Source: Zingiber officinale
Lineage: Eukaryota; Streptophyta; Magnoliopsida; Zingiberales; Zingiberaceae
Length of the DNA stretch: 64,000 bases
Reading direction: 5' to 3'
Assembly (NCBI RefSeq): GCF_018446385.1
Contig: NC_055990.1
Span: forward strand, 31,209,891 to 31,273,890
A program made the position numbers and the translations under genes. The number at the start of each line of letters is the position of its first letter. Position 1 is the stretch's first letter. The notes beneath the pieces are model-generated. The model was not told the origin of the DNA and searched no databases. It worked only from the letters and a program-made list of their open reading frames with translations. Positions 1 to 11,899 of the stretch are shown here, piece after piece.

Positions 1-1581
1 AGTCCCTACACATTGTTCCACAACATGATCAATTCTTAAAACCTCTAAGGGTTGTCTTGACAAAGGTGGTGATCCTTGAGATGCTGCTTCCACAACACAG
101 CTCCCTACACATTCTTCCATATCATCATCATCAACACATACATCAAAAAATAAACCAACATCTATGTCCTCAATAGGAGAATCAATAACAAGAGGATCAA
201 TAACTTCACTTGCAGTTTTAAGTTGATCTACCACATCACATTCATCATCTGAAAATTCAATGTCACTATAACACCTTATAAAATTTTGAGGTAGATCTGA
301 AAACTTATTTACCACTACATTATCAATAAAATCCTCATCTGAAAAATCTTCATCTTCATATATATTCAAAAATCTACACTCAACCATATTAGTGTCACAG
401 GATTTGCCGAAGTCTTTATTTTCATTGACCCCCACTAACCTTTGTGGAAAAGGAACCCTTAGTGAAGGTCCTGAGAAAGATTGAACTCCCTTTTTCCCAA
501 ATTCCCTTTGAGCTTTTGGAGGAGGTCCAACTTGCTTATCTAATGCTGGTGTGATTAATCGTTGAGGGAAAGGTACTTCTGGCCTTTGGGAACTTCCTAG
601 ATAAATGGAATTGAGTTCTTGTGATCTTCTATTATTCTTCTCCTCAATTCTAAACATGTCATTCTTCAGAAGTTCTTCATGATTTTTGCCACTTCTCAAC
701 CCCACATCATCACACTTTTCATTGGATCTTGACTGTGTAGGAGGGGGATCTTCTTTAAACCATTTTGAAACAATACTATCAAGCTTTGCCCCCAAATGTT
801 TGAACTCCTCACTCTGTGACTTGTGAATTTCAACATTTTTAGGTGGTTGAATTTCATTTTGTTTGACAGGCTCTCTTACATTTATAGCTTGCACTTTTTG
901 AATATCTGAGGGAAATTCCATCCAACTTTTGTTCGACCATTCATGGAGGTTCAATGTCACTTGATCAATTAACGTATAAGCTTCATCTACACTTTTGTCC
1001 ATAAAAGAACCTCCAGCTGATGAATCCAATAAAGTCTTGTCTGAGAAAGAAATTCCCCCATAGAATATGTGCAAAATCAACCATTTTTCAAAACCATGAT
1101 GAGGGCACTGTCTTTGAAGACTCTTGAATCTATCCCATGCTTCAAATAATGATTCTCCATATGCCTGAGAAAAATTTGTTATGCAATTCCTCATATACAC
1201 CGTTCTACTTGGAGGGAAAAAATGATTCAGAAATTGTTTCTCCAATTGTTCCCAACTTGTGATGCTTTGAGGACAGAGAGAATATAGCCAAGTCCTTGCT
1301 TTATCCTTGATACTGAAAGGAAATGTCATCAATCGAACTGCATTTGTTGATACTCCTTCGCATTTCACCAAATCACAAATCTCTAAAAATGTTTCAAGAT
1401 GCAGATAAGGACTTTCTGATACTTCTCCTCCAAATTTGTGACCTTGTATCATGAAAATTATCTCTGGGTCTAGTTGGAAACTTTCTACTTCAATTTGAGG
1501 TTGCACAATGGGAGATAAAAATCTTGCAGAAAAGGGTGTAGAAAAATTTCTCATGGTCCTGCTTGACATGTTAGTGCTCAT
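1..1581 (-). mobile_element. Ty3/gypsy (Tat-like) retrotransposon, gag region
   Basis: The minus strand is open from an ATG at 1,581 to the left edge of the window. It encodes a plant Ty3/gypsy Gag with the core PFSIKDKARTWLYSL (around 1,270-1,320) and, further on, LRSGK and VPFPQRL motifs of the kind I associate with Tat/Athila elements. An A-rich leader (1,582-2,030) separates gag from the primer-binding site. Family identity is strong at the Ty3/gypsy level and moderate at the Tat level. The visible part looks whole, which suggests a young element; the rest lies outside the window. Confidence 0.85.
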
Positions 1582-2030
1582 GGATATTCAAGAATAAAAA
1601 GAAAATTATCAAGAATCAAAAACAAGAAATAAAATGCAATATGAAAAGCAAGAAAACGAATGCAGAATTTAAATTGCAAGAAAAAAAGTGCATAATGAAA
1701 ACAAGAAAGAAAAGATAAAAGGAAAAAAAAATGTCTAGAATAATTCATATGCTAAAGATTGCAAGATATGTTTACAAAAGAAAAGAAGAAAGAAACTAGA
1801 TCAAAAGAGAAAACAGAGAAAAGTTAGATTAGAGTGCTAGAAATCAAGAATGCAAAGTTAGAATTAGAATTAGAATTGCAACAAAAAGAATTGTCAAGAA
1901 TGTTATTCAAGAAAAGAAAAACTTACGAAAACAGAATTCTAACAATTAGTTATAACTATGCAAATCAAAAGAAAAAAGGAAAAGTTATGTTTAGTTTAAC
2001 TCAATTGATAATTCCTAATGTTATAGCGCA

Positions 2031-2049
2031 GTCCCCGGCAACGGCGCCA
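2031..2049 (-). other. Primer-binding site, tRNA-Asp type
   Basis: On the minus strand this reads TGGCGCCGTTGCCGGGGAC, matching the 3' end expected for a plant tRNA-Asp. It lies 6 bases from the LTR edge at 2,056, the usual spacing. It fixes the element's orientation (minus) and identifies the sequence to the right as its 5' LTR. Confidence 0.85.
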
Positions 2050-2055
2050 AAAACT

Positions 2056-3688
2056 TGTTACGCTCCGTAAGTGTACGGAAATGTCGCAAGTAATATAAAA
2101 GATTATCGTATCCACAGGGACTGGAATAAGCACTAGAAATGTCTCAATGCGAATTAGCTAAACAACTATCCAATCGTTTCAAAAGCAAAGTAAAGATAAA
2201 CAAATCTAATATTAAAGATCAACAAACAAGAGTTTAGAGTTTTGGGTTATGATAAAGGAAGATTCTAGGAGTTTCGGTTTCTTTGTAAGATTTCTTGAAT
2301 GTAAATGGTTCACCAATTCTTATCCCTCAATTGCCAAACATGTAGAAAGTTGCCGGTTCCCTCTTGCAATAGACAACCGGCTAAGGACTGAGAAATGTAT
2401 CTAAATAGGATTAATTAGACATGAACCTATGTTGTCCTTACACAGAAGTGCACCTATTACTATGCCTTCCTCGGATATCAACGTAAAAGCCCACGACTCA
2501 TTAATCTATCAAGAAACAAGAAGCTAATCATAAAATCCATCCTACTCTCTTGAATATCCCTATTTCCTCTTCAAGATTATCTCTCAAACGTCCTTACACG
2601 GGCTTGCACCTGTCACGTGGATCCCTCGGATGATCGAGCGAGAGTTTATCTTTACAAAGTCCATAAGAAATCCAAACAATCAATCAAGAATGAGAATTAA
2701 GCACAAATCACCATCAATCATTCAAGATCTAATTGATACAAGCAAGATAATGTCATTGAAACAAGAAAATGGCAAATCCATAAGAGATTACATCAATCCA
2801 TCATACAAATACTCCCTTAATCCTAGAATACAAGATCTACTCCATGAATCGAGAAAGAAAATCCGAAGAAATAGAGATTACAAGCTTTCCTTGAATCCCC
2901 AATCCAAGAAAACAAGAAGAGAGGGAAAGAGAAAACTTATCTACGAAGAAGCCTTGTCTTCGGATCCAATCCTTGCTCCGGAGTCGAAATCGTCGAGATC
3001 TCCCTTAGAATCACCCAGAAATCCTCCCAAGAATGGGAGGAAACCACCAAATCTTGCTTTCTCCCAAAGGGGGAGAGATCCCCTTTCAATTCATGAAGAA
3101 GGGTTTAAATAGAGGAGGGAATCGGGCGCCACACGGCCCCGTGACACGGCCGTGTGAGATTCACACGGCCATGTCCAGTTCCCCCTCTGCCAAAGCTGCA
3201 CGGCTGACTCCACACGGCCAGAACCCTTCTGCTCTCTGGAAATGCTACACGGCCGTGTGGTGCACACGGCCACAGCCTGCTTGGTCTCTGGAAGTCTCAC
3301 ACGGCCGTGTAGATCCACACGGCCCTGTAAGGCTTCTGCTCTGGTTGGCTTCAAATCTTGACACGGCCGTGCGAGGTTCACACGGCCATGTCATCTTCCT
3401 CTTCTGTTGGTGCCAAACTCCACACGGCCCGAGCTCCATACCAGTGCAGGCCCGTGTGAGGTACACGGCCCGGTGCTTTCTCCCTTCGTTTCCTCCAATG
3501 CATGCCCAAAGATGTAGATTCTTCACCAAATCGACTCCTGTGTACAGAAAATGCACAAAAAGCAGATCTCCGAACCAAAAGAGTAAATATGCTAAAAGGA
3601 AAGCTGGAAGTATAAAAATGCATAGATCAAGCATGCTCAAAGTATGTAAATGTGCGTAAAAACATGCATAAAAGAGTATATAATCTAG
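2056..3688 (-). mobile_element. 5' LTR of the Ty3/gypsy element
   Basis: The LTR begins with TG at 2,056 next to the primer site and ends somewhere in 3,660-3,690, where copia integrase sequence resumes. It is about 1.6 kb long. Its promoter-distal part holds a GC-rich block (3,120-3,480) with about a dozen copies of CACACGGCC/CACGGCCGTG. Short open frames across this block on both strands are products of the repeat and not genes. The insertion point lies inside the integrase region of the copia element to the right. Confidence 0.75.
3120..3480. repeat. Irregular CACGGCC(GTG) repeat block in the LTR
   Basis: About 12-13 copies of a 7-10 base motif CACGGCC, many extended to the palindrome CACGGCCGTG, are spaced irregularly by roughly 20-50 bases. 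The local GC content is far above the surrounding LTR, and CpG sites are dense. Confidence 0.85.
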
Positions 3689-5560
3689 AGACTGATTTAG
3701 AAGGTACTAAGTTCAGAACGTATACTGCTGTTTCCAGAGCATATCCCCAAAATGAATTTGGTAATTCTGAATAACTCATCATCGATCTAACCATCTCCAT
3801 AAGAGTCTTGTTCCTTCGTTCTGCTACACCATTCTGTTGGGGTGTTTCAGGTGCAGACAATTGGGATTGAATCCCGACCTCTGATAAGTAATTCCTAAAC
3901 TCTCCTAAGAGGTATTCGCCACCATGATCAGATCGTAGTGTCTTGATACTTTACCTAATCGTTTTTCCACATCAGCCTTGTATTCTTTGAACTTATCAAA
4001 GCACTCGGACTTGCGGCGCATTAGGTAAATATATCCGTATCTTGAATAATCGTCTATGAAAGAGACAAAATATTCAAAATCTCCTCTTACCTGGACAGAC
4101 ATAGGACCACACAAATCAGAGTGAACCAATTCTAACACTTCTTTGGCTCTATACCCCTTGGCCTTGAACGGCCTCTTGGTCATTTTACCTTCTAAGCAAG
4201 ATTCACAAGTTGGAAAATTTTCCAACTCTAATGAACTCAAAAGTCCATCGGCTATAAGCCTCTGAATCCTACTTAAGTTAATATGACCAAGCCTTAGATG
4301 CCAAAGATATGCTTGGTTCATTTCCGAAGGTTCTTTTCTCTTATTAGAGTTAGAAGATGAGTTATAAATTTCCATGTTTTGCTTTGTGGAAGAAATTGGA
4401 TTTAAAGTATACAAATTGCCAACTAATGCACCAGAACAGATAATCACTTTATTTCTTTTAATAACTACATCGTTACTGAAAGAAACTGAATATCCATCTA
4501 AAAATAGTTTAGAAACTGAAATTAAATTCTTTCTAAAACTGGGTACATAAAGACAATTTCTTAAAATCAAATTTCTATTTCTACTAAAAGATAAGTAGAC
4601 GTCTCCCACTGCAACAGCTGCCACCTTAGTAGCATTGCCCATGTAGACGGTAATCTCTCCTTCAGATAGTCGTCGGGTTTCCTGGAACCCCTGCAGAGAA
4701 TTGCAGACATGATCAGTGGCTCCCGTATCTACACACCAGGTGCTGGTAGATAACACCGCTAAACATGTTTCAACAACTAGAGCATGAGATATACCTTTGT
4801 TATTCTGATTCCTACGAGGACAGTCCGCCTTCCAATGCCCTGACTGCTTGCAGATAAAGCACTTGCCCTTCGGCTTCTTCACTCCAGTTTTAAATCCTGT
4901 ACTCTGAGATTTATTCACTTTCTTTGCTGAGCCAACTTGTTTCTTCTTCTTCTTTCCTCTCGGTTTAGAAGTAGAACCATTTTCAGCATAGTGAATTTGA
5001 GAATTATGACGAAATAATCCTTATGCTGCTTGAATGTCAGTAGTTTCCCTAATGAATAAATCCTCTTATTCATATTATAGTTCGGCTTCAAAACTTCTAG
5101 GTAGCGTTTGGAGGATCATATCGATATGGGTTTCCCCATCAATTTCTCCTCCAAGGATCTGTATCTCGTTCAGATAAGCCATCATGTTTAGGATATGATC
5201 CCTTACAGGAGTACCCTCTTGCATGGTGGCTGTCATTATTTTTCTCATGGCTTCTTGCCTAGAAGCCCTATCCTGATGACCAAAGAGTTCCTTGAGATTG
5301 TTCATAATATCATAGGCTGTTGGTAAATCTTGATGTTGATGTTGCAATACATTGGACATTGAAGCCAAAATGTAACACCGCGCCATCTCATCTGCTTTTA
5401 CCCATTTCCTATGATATTCAATCTCCTCTTGGGTAGATTCACCAGTAGGTGCTTCAGGGCACTGCTCAGTCAGTACAAATTTATAGCTTTCAGCAGTAAG
5501 AACAATGTCTAGGTTTCTTTTCCAATCTATGTAATTAGGTCCAGTAAGTCTATTCTATTG
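3689..5560 (-). mobile_element. Ty1/copia retrotransposon interior, 5' half (gag-protease-integrase)
   Basis: The minus strand encodes, in element order, copia Gag (around 5,560-5,075), a CCHC zinc knuckle (CFICKQSGHWKADC, around 4,860-4,820), a protease region with WCVDTGATDH (around 4,735) and integrase with GAG-pre-integrase (WHLRLGHI, SDLCGP, PQQNGVAERRN). The rest of integrase, RT and RNase H are absent because the Ty3/gypsy element sits at the left junction. It is a broken fossil with at least two or three breaks besides the insertion. The LTR is to the right at about 5,580-7,406. Confidence 0.85.
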
Positions 5561-5579
5561 TAATTAGGTCCAATCTATG

Positions 5580-7406
5580 TGTGGGCAACGATCTTCCGAG
5601 ATGAGAAACCACCAACCACCTTCTTCTCCTCCTAGCTAGGTTCGACCACAAAAGAAGCTTAACCAAGGATGAAGAATTAAACACCAACCAAGCTCCAAGA
5701 GATGCTAGCTTTCTCTCCTTCTTCTTCTTCTTCTCCAAGTAGTATCCGGCCACCACAAGAACTCCAAGAGGGATGAAGTATTCGGCCACCACAAGAGGAA
5801 GAGAGGGAGAGGATGATGGCCGGCCACAACACCAAGGAAAAGAGGGAGAGAAAATAATAGAGGTTGTCTCATGAAGGCACCCTCACCCCTTCTTTTATAT
5901 TCCTTAGCCTTGGCAAATTAGGAAATTTATTTATAATAAAATTTCCTTAATTTTCCTTGACAACAATTAATTAAGAAAATTTTAATAAATTTTCCTAATT
6001 AATTGTATGTGGCCGGCCACCTCATGTAGAGCAAATAGGATAATTTTAATCAACAATTAAAACTTCCTTATTTGTCTTTGAAAATTTTAAAAAAATAAAA
6101 TTTCCTTTTAAAATCTCTTCATGGTTGATAAAAAGAAATTTCCATAATTTTAATTTTACAACATGTGAATAATTTTTAAAGAAAAAATAAAATATCTCAC
6201 CAATCTACAAATAAGGAAAGAGATCTAATCTCTTTCTTTAATCTTTTGTAGATCTTTTACAAGAGAGATATTTTAATTTTAATTCTCTTTAATAAATTAT
6301 ATCTTCCACATAATAAAAATTAAAATTAAAATTCTTTTTTAATTTAATTATGGCCGGCCCTACTAGCTTGGGTTCAAGCTAGGGCCGGCCACCCTAAACC
6401 CATGCTTAGGCCGGCCCTAGCTTGGTTCCCAAGCTAGCTTGGCCGGCCCCCTTTAGGTGGGTATAGAAGGTGGGTATAGGTGGGTATAGTACTCTATAAA
6501 TAAGAGGCTATGATAGGGACCGAGAGGAGGAATTAGTTTTAGTCTCCCGATAAAATTAAGCATCCCGTGTTCGCCCCGAACACATAACTTAATTTTATCA
6601 ATAATAATTCATTCCACTAGAGAACTATTATTGAACTACCGCACCAATCCCAAATTACATTTTTGGGCTCCTTCTTATTATGAGTGTGTTAGTCTCCCTG
6701 TGTTTAAGATATTGAATGTCCACTAATTAAGTGAGTTACTGACAACTCATTTAATTAATATCTTAGTCCAAGAGTAGTACCACTCAACCTTATCATCATG
6801 TCGGACTAAGTCCACCTGCAGGGTTTAACATGACAATCCTTATGAGCTCCTCTTGAGGACATTATCAACCTAGTATCTCTAGGACACAGTTTCCTTCTAT
6901 AATCAACAACACACACTATAAGTGATACTATTTCCCAATTTATTGGGCTTATTGATTCATCGAACTAAATCTCACCCACTGATAAATTAAAGAAATAAAT
7001 ATCAAATATATGTGCTTGTTATTATATTAGGATTAAGAGCACACACTTCCATAATAACTGAGGTCTTTGTTCATTTATAAAGTTAGTATAAAAGAAACGA
7101 CCTCAAATGGTCATACTCAATACACTCTAAGTGTACTAGTGTAATTATACAGTCAAGATAAACTGATGCCTAATTACACTACGACCTTCTAATGATTTGT
7201 TCCTTTCCATTTTGGTCGTGAGCTACTATTTATAATTTATAAGGTACTGATAACATCATCTTCTGCATGCGACACCACATGCTATGTTATCTACAATATA
7301 AATTAATTGAACAACTACAAACAAATGTAGATAATTTGACCAAATGTGATTCTTTATTCAAAACAAATGTTTACAAAAGCTTAGGCTTTCAGTATACACT
7401 CCAACA
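5580..7406 (-). mobile_element. Long copia LTR (about 1.8 kb), minus orientation
   Basis: The right end reads, on the minus strand, TGTTGGAGTGTATACTGAAA, a typical LTR start. The first 400 bases recur in opposite orientation at 62,193-62,595, which shows this is a dispersed family. The left edge near 5,580 abuts the copia gag; I see no tRNA-Met primer site there, and a short duplicated stretch suggests the leader was lost. A TATAAATA at about 6,495 on the plus strand and TATA-like sequence on the minus strand leave promoter direction uncertain. AT-rich, with GGCCGGCC-rich patches at 6,350-6,450. Confidence 0.65.
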
Positions 7407-7429
7407 GTCTTCGATCAAATAAAATTAGA

Positions 7430-8045
7430 CTTCATTGACGATAAGAGGTGGATTATTTGGAATGAGATTTGGTAGGTTGAAGGCGCCTTCAGTGCTATGG
7501 AAGGCGCCTTCAACACTCAATAAATGAAGGTCTCACCCAAGGCTTCTTCACAACTGATACACACTTCTTCTATGAGCTTCTATACGTGTTCATGGGGCAC
7601 AACGACTGCTCCTACCTTGTTCTGCTACTCTGCTGCGACGTTGTTGCGTCTGACTACTATTGAGGAGACGCCCAACACCGAGTCTGATCCAATCATTTTC
7701 GAAGTGTTGGGTAACAAAAATTAATTTTGTACTTAATTTCTTTATAAAAGGAAAGTGTAACATGTTACACTTGTCCTGATTTTTTTACTGTACTCGTTTT
7801 CCTCTTCCGGCGGTTCCTGAAGAGGATTATAGTGAATTACCCATTGATATAATCTGCGGGATTGTGAGTTTTGGAGTAGGAGTCGCTGAAAGCCTCGAAC
7901 CAAGTAACTCATCGAGTTCTTGCTTGTTTTGTTTTCGTATTTAGTTTTTTACTGTGTACTTATTTTGTAAAATGAAAAAGATAAGTTTTTTAAAACTACA
8001 TGATTCACCTCTCTCTCACATGTGTAACGATCCAACACCATGTTC
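7430..8045 (+). repeat. Dispersed repeat, probable copia LTR fragment
   Basis: This stretch is similar, in reverse complement, to 27,430-28,140. Shared stretches include the AGGCGCCTTCA motifs, TTTCGAAGTGTTGGGTAA, the tail of the 'gtgtaacatgttacact' block, and a terminal GATTCACC..CTCTC. The pyrimidine-rich end followed by GATCCAAC resembles a copia LTR end, but no primer site follows. Family assignment is inference. Confidence 0.5.
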
Positions 8046-8089
8046 TAAATCTTAGATTCTTAGTTTGTCTATTATATTTATTCTTATCC

Positions 8090-8280
8090 AACTTATAGTG
8101 TGAGAACTCTTTCTTATTTAACATTATACCCAAGTTCTTATAGAAATATAGTGGTCTTGTCAATACGTTATGATCAGACCCTGTAATGTAAACTCTTGCA
8201 TATTTAGCACTACATCCAAATTTTAGAGATGTAGCGGTCCTTGCCAAGACATTACAATCGAACCCTGTAATGCGTTTCTT
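8090..8280. repeat. Diverged tandem duplication of about 90 bp
   Basis: Two adjacent units share the order 'tatagtggtcttgtcaa...cagaccctgtaatg' and 'tgtagcggtccttgcca...cgaaccctgtaatg'. No gene is visible. The rest of 8,280-8,950 is AT-rich with no recognised feature. Confidence 0.5.
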
Positions 8281-8959
8281 CTAAAGAATAATCTAGCATT
8301 AACATAATAATTTAATGGATCCATTCATTGAATATTTATTATAGTTTTAACACTGGCTAGTAACCTAATGCAACCCTCTTTTTTTATCCGGGCTTAGGAT
8401 CGACCATGATCGGTCGTCATGGGTAGAGTTTAATAAAATTATATCCTAATGAAATAATTAAATTAGTAAAAATCAAAATGTGTCAAAATAGATTGACACA
8501 TTCGTGTGTTTATATGAAATGTATTAAATCAATAATTTGATGTAAATATTATAAATCAATTAAAAATTGTTTGACTTGATTAATTCATGCATAATTCAAG
8601 AAAATACATATGCTTAATTAATTTATGTTGATAAATGTCATGTTATTCATGTTAGTCCTTTATTAATTACTTAATTTAGAATAGCTAGACAGGAAAAAGA
8701 TAGTTTGACTCTTGCCCAATATAATAGAGGGTGAGGAGAGATGATATAGTACGTTAGGGAAACTTAGTGTAGGTAGTTAAATGGGGTAAGGAGTATCCTA
8801 TTTGGTACTTAGCTAAGTAGAACTAACTGAAGCTACATTACCACATCTTAAACTAGTTAGACCAAAGTTTTTCAATAAATATGTTAAATATATAATTTCT
8901 GAAAAAGGATTTGTCTTAGAAGTGGTCGTTATTTCAATATCCAATAAAACCCCTATACC

Positions 8960-9420
8960 TCGTCACGCCATTAAAGCCAATTTTTGAAGTCTATCATTAA
9001 CTCTTTTTATTTTCTTCCAAATGTTTTTGCGGAACTTAGAACATTGAAAGCAAGATGAAAGCAAACTAATCAGAGAGCATACCCTAAAGAAAAAGATGGA
9101 CTAGCCTCCATTAATCTCCTAACTTCGATCAAGCAAAGATCAAGTATATCTTCTACATCATATATGATATCTTTTAACTCCTTTGCCCAATTGTTAATAG
9201 TAGGATCTCTGTTTCTTCTATTTTTTTTTTTTCTACATCTTGAAATAGGGACTGATTCTTGATAATTTTCTACGAAGCCTGGTATGCTCTCCTTTAACCC
9301 CTAACATTTTACCTATCTCTCCCTCTATAAAGTCAGATAGTTTGCCAAGGTATCTTGTAATAAAAAAGTCTCAAACCACTATATTTCTTGAGATGTTTGA
9401 ATAAACTGCTCAAGACCATA
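8960..9420 (-). pseudogene. NBS-LRR 5'-exon relic (Rx-type coiled coil), copy 1
   Basis: On the minus strand around 9,205-9,130 the sequence encodes INNWAKELKDIIYDVEDILD, the EDVID-type part of the N-terminal four-helix domain of CC-NBS-LRR immune receptors. Similar sequence occurs at 40,985-41,640 and 41,930-42,330. Upstream coding (towards 9,420) also matches the family but a run of T and frame changes break it. A splice-donor-like GGTATG follows at about 9,085. No NB-ARC follows it, so this is an isolated fragment. Confidence 0.65.
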
Positions 9421-9424
9421 TCAA

Positions 9425-11400
9425 AATTTGTATCGGAATACTTATTGCCAATGCTTGCAATCTTATCAACTTTTATTTACCTTTACGAGAAAAATAGAGC
9501 CCTTACCCCATAAAGAATACTTATTGTTAATGCTTACATTCACATTAATTTTTTTTTTCTAAAATACATAAGGTAAAAAAGTTACTTTATTAAATTTAGA
9601 TATTCATTTTTCAATACATCATATATATATCAGCTTCCCTATTTCTTCTCTCTCATTTATAATATTTAGAGAATAGAATCCATTCCCAAATTTAGAAAAG
9701 TATTATTCATAAATGTATAATTTAGAGAATGAATATGATAACTGATGTAAAGATTTTTTAGTTACTTTATTTAAAATTAAGATAAAATTTTTGAATAAGA
9801 TATCTTATATGGATGCTCTTATCAAGTTTTATTTGTCTTTATGAGAAAACGAGAGCCTTTACCCCTAAATTAATTGTGAGAAAGTAACAATTATATATAT
9901 TAAACATCTTAAATGGTTTTTATGCTAAAGAAATATCAGAAGAAGAATTTATATCTTTTACATGAGAAAAACTTATAAGACTATACGAAGGATGTAAAAT
10001 AAAAATTCTCAAATTTTAAAAGTATTTTTGGCATTCAATCAGAGTTGGGATGGTGGCTAATCAAACTTGCACAACAGTAACTAATGAATTTAATATTCTT
10101 GATTGAATAATGACTAATTGACAATGCAATTAGTATACTAGTTATTTTCAATTTTATAATTTCTCTAATAAATTTGAATGAGCAAAAAATATTATTTTTT
10201 TTTTACTTTTATTAGTTGCAATTATTTCTTTATTGTGTTAAATGTTATTAGAAAATTATAAATAATTTGCTTATGAATTTATGGATGTGATATATTATAT
10301 ATTAATAAATATTTTTTTAAAAAAAAATATTCTTTTATAAATTTAAATAAAATTTATTATTTTATGAATATGATTAAAATAAATAAATAATGATTTGTAT
10401 AAATTATTTTTGTAAAAAATTATTTTTTACCCAAATCTACATTTCTTTTTCTTATTTTAAAAAATCAAGTGAACCTTTTAATTTTTACCTAATCTAAACT
10501 GAATTGAAAAATTAAGATTTTTTATTTTATTTGACCTTATCCAATAATTGAAATTTAATTGATGTAGGATATATTTTTTTCATAATAATTCATAAAATAT
10601 CTGCAAAGATGTAAAAGAAAATTTCTCAAGTCAAACAAATCTATTGACTATTTAAATGACTGAGAATGCAATTGATGTAGCTAAAAAAATTTCTTTTATT
10701 TTTTATTAAATAAAACTATTTTTTATAAATTTAAATTTATATTTTTTATGAGCCTGATTATTTTATTTTATAAATTTAAATTTTTTTGTTCTTTACTTAG
10801 TGTTTGGTGAGATTCCCTAATTGGATTATTCTATTTTATAAATTATTTTTTGTGTAACTTTAAATAAAAACTATAGATGTATGAACATGAACATATATTA
10901 ATTTATAAAATGGATATATTGTTAATGACTTGGCAAGTCGAGCAATTTATTTTACTAGATTTTATTAAGGTAATTTGTGATAAAAAAAATTAAAGGATGC
11001 TTTAATTTTTCTCCAAACTGAATTGATAGATCAAAATTTTCTGTTTTATTTGTTCCTATCCAATAACTGTGATTTTCATTCCCAAAGGTTCACCCTTCCT
11101 TTTCTCCTCTTTCATTTTGATCTATAAGCTCAGTAGGCAAATGTGTAGAGCTACTAAGCCGTGAAGAAGAGGGTCGATAGAAAAGCTAAATGGTATTTGA
11201 GTCTGCTCTGGTATTCCTTCAGAATTAAAAGACAAAGGAGTCTGCATATGATCTCTACTTTTCTAGCCAAAGCTAACTATTTGCCTTAATTATCAGTCCA
11301 TGCCCAAGTATATGTATACCAAATTGAACTGAGCATATATAGACGAGAAGTAAACAATCATCTAGCAAAAGGAAGAGGAAGAGAAAGAATGATAGTCTAG
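9425..11400. other. AT-rich DNA paralogous to 42,330-44,790
   Basis: No coding sequence is recognised. Several stretches (for example 9,890-10,300 and 10,900-11,060) are similar to 42,580-43,080 and 43,640-44,600, so this is the upstream part of a duplicated NLR 5' region. The motif TTTGAGT..GCTCTG...AAAGGAAGAGGAAGAGAAAG at 11,200-11,395 recurs at about 12,120-12,275, 12,365-12,590 and 44,620-44,765. Confidence 0.5.
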
Positions 11401-11415
11401 GAGCCGGTCTGGCTG

Positions 11416-11586
11416 GGCAGAGATCCTCTAGTCTTGGATCTTTGGATCAATCTTGATCCCTTATTTATTTATTGGTTGGATGGATTGGATCCCACCTGTT
11501 TAACAGGTGGAGTCCAGTCTACCCATCCAATGAATGAATAGGATCTCTTCTGATCTAAAAAATTCTGGACCAGAGGATATGATCTC
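11416..11586. mobile_element. Small non-autonomous element with 11-bp target duplication
   Basis: A 171-bp insert is flanked by perfect 11-bp direct repeats GGTCTGGCTGG (11,405-11,415 and 11,587-11,597). Its ends are imperfectly inverted: GAGATCCTCTAGTC on the left, GAGATCATATCCTCTGGTC on the right read in reverse. A 9-11 bp duplication is typical of Mutator-like elements. Related copies are at 11,727 and 25,822. Confidence 0.65.
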
Positions 11587-11726
11587 GGTCTGGCTGGCCT
11601 TTTTCGTCCAGGCATTCACAGATCATCCATTAACATCTGACCGTTTCAAATTAGTGTGTACGTTATATATTTGAACAGCAGAAATAATGTATCCAGTAGC
11701 AAAAAAGAATTGGTTAATTTAATTGG

Positions 11727-11883
11727 AGAGGAGATCCTCTAGACTGTTTTTTACGATCCAAAGGATACTCCCTTTTCATGTATGGTTCTTACTTATTTTA
11801 TAAATAGAGACCATGCATCTCCATTAATACATGTAAAGAGAGCATTCACTGAACTAAAAAAATAATCTAAAGGATCCGGCCTG
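11727..11883. mobile_element. Small non-autonomous element with 10-bp target duplication
   Basis: A 157-bp insert flanked by perfect 10-bp direct repeats ATTTAATTGG (11,717-11,726 and 11,884-11,893). It starts AGAGGAGATCCTCTAGAC and shares 'GATCCAAAGGAT' with the copy at 25,822. It has the same family features as the 11,416 element, only 130 bp away. Confidence 0.65.
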
Positions 11884-11899
11884 ATTTAATTGGGTCATC

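Noticed and set aside
3033-3640. Open frames of up to 208 codons on both strands
   Set aside because: They run across the CACGGCC repeat block in a gypsy LTR; peptides are repeat-derived.
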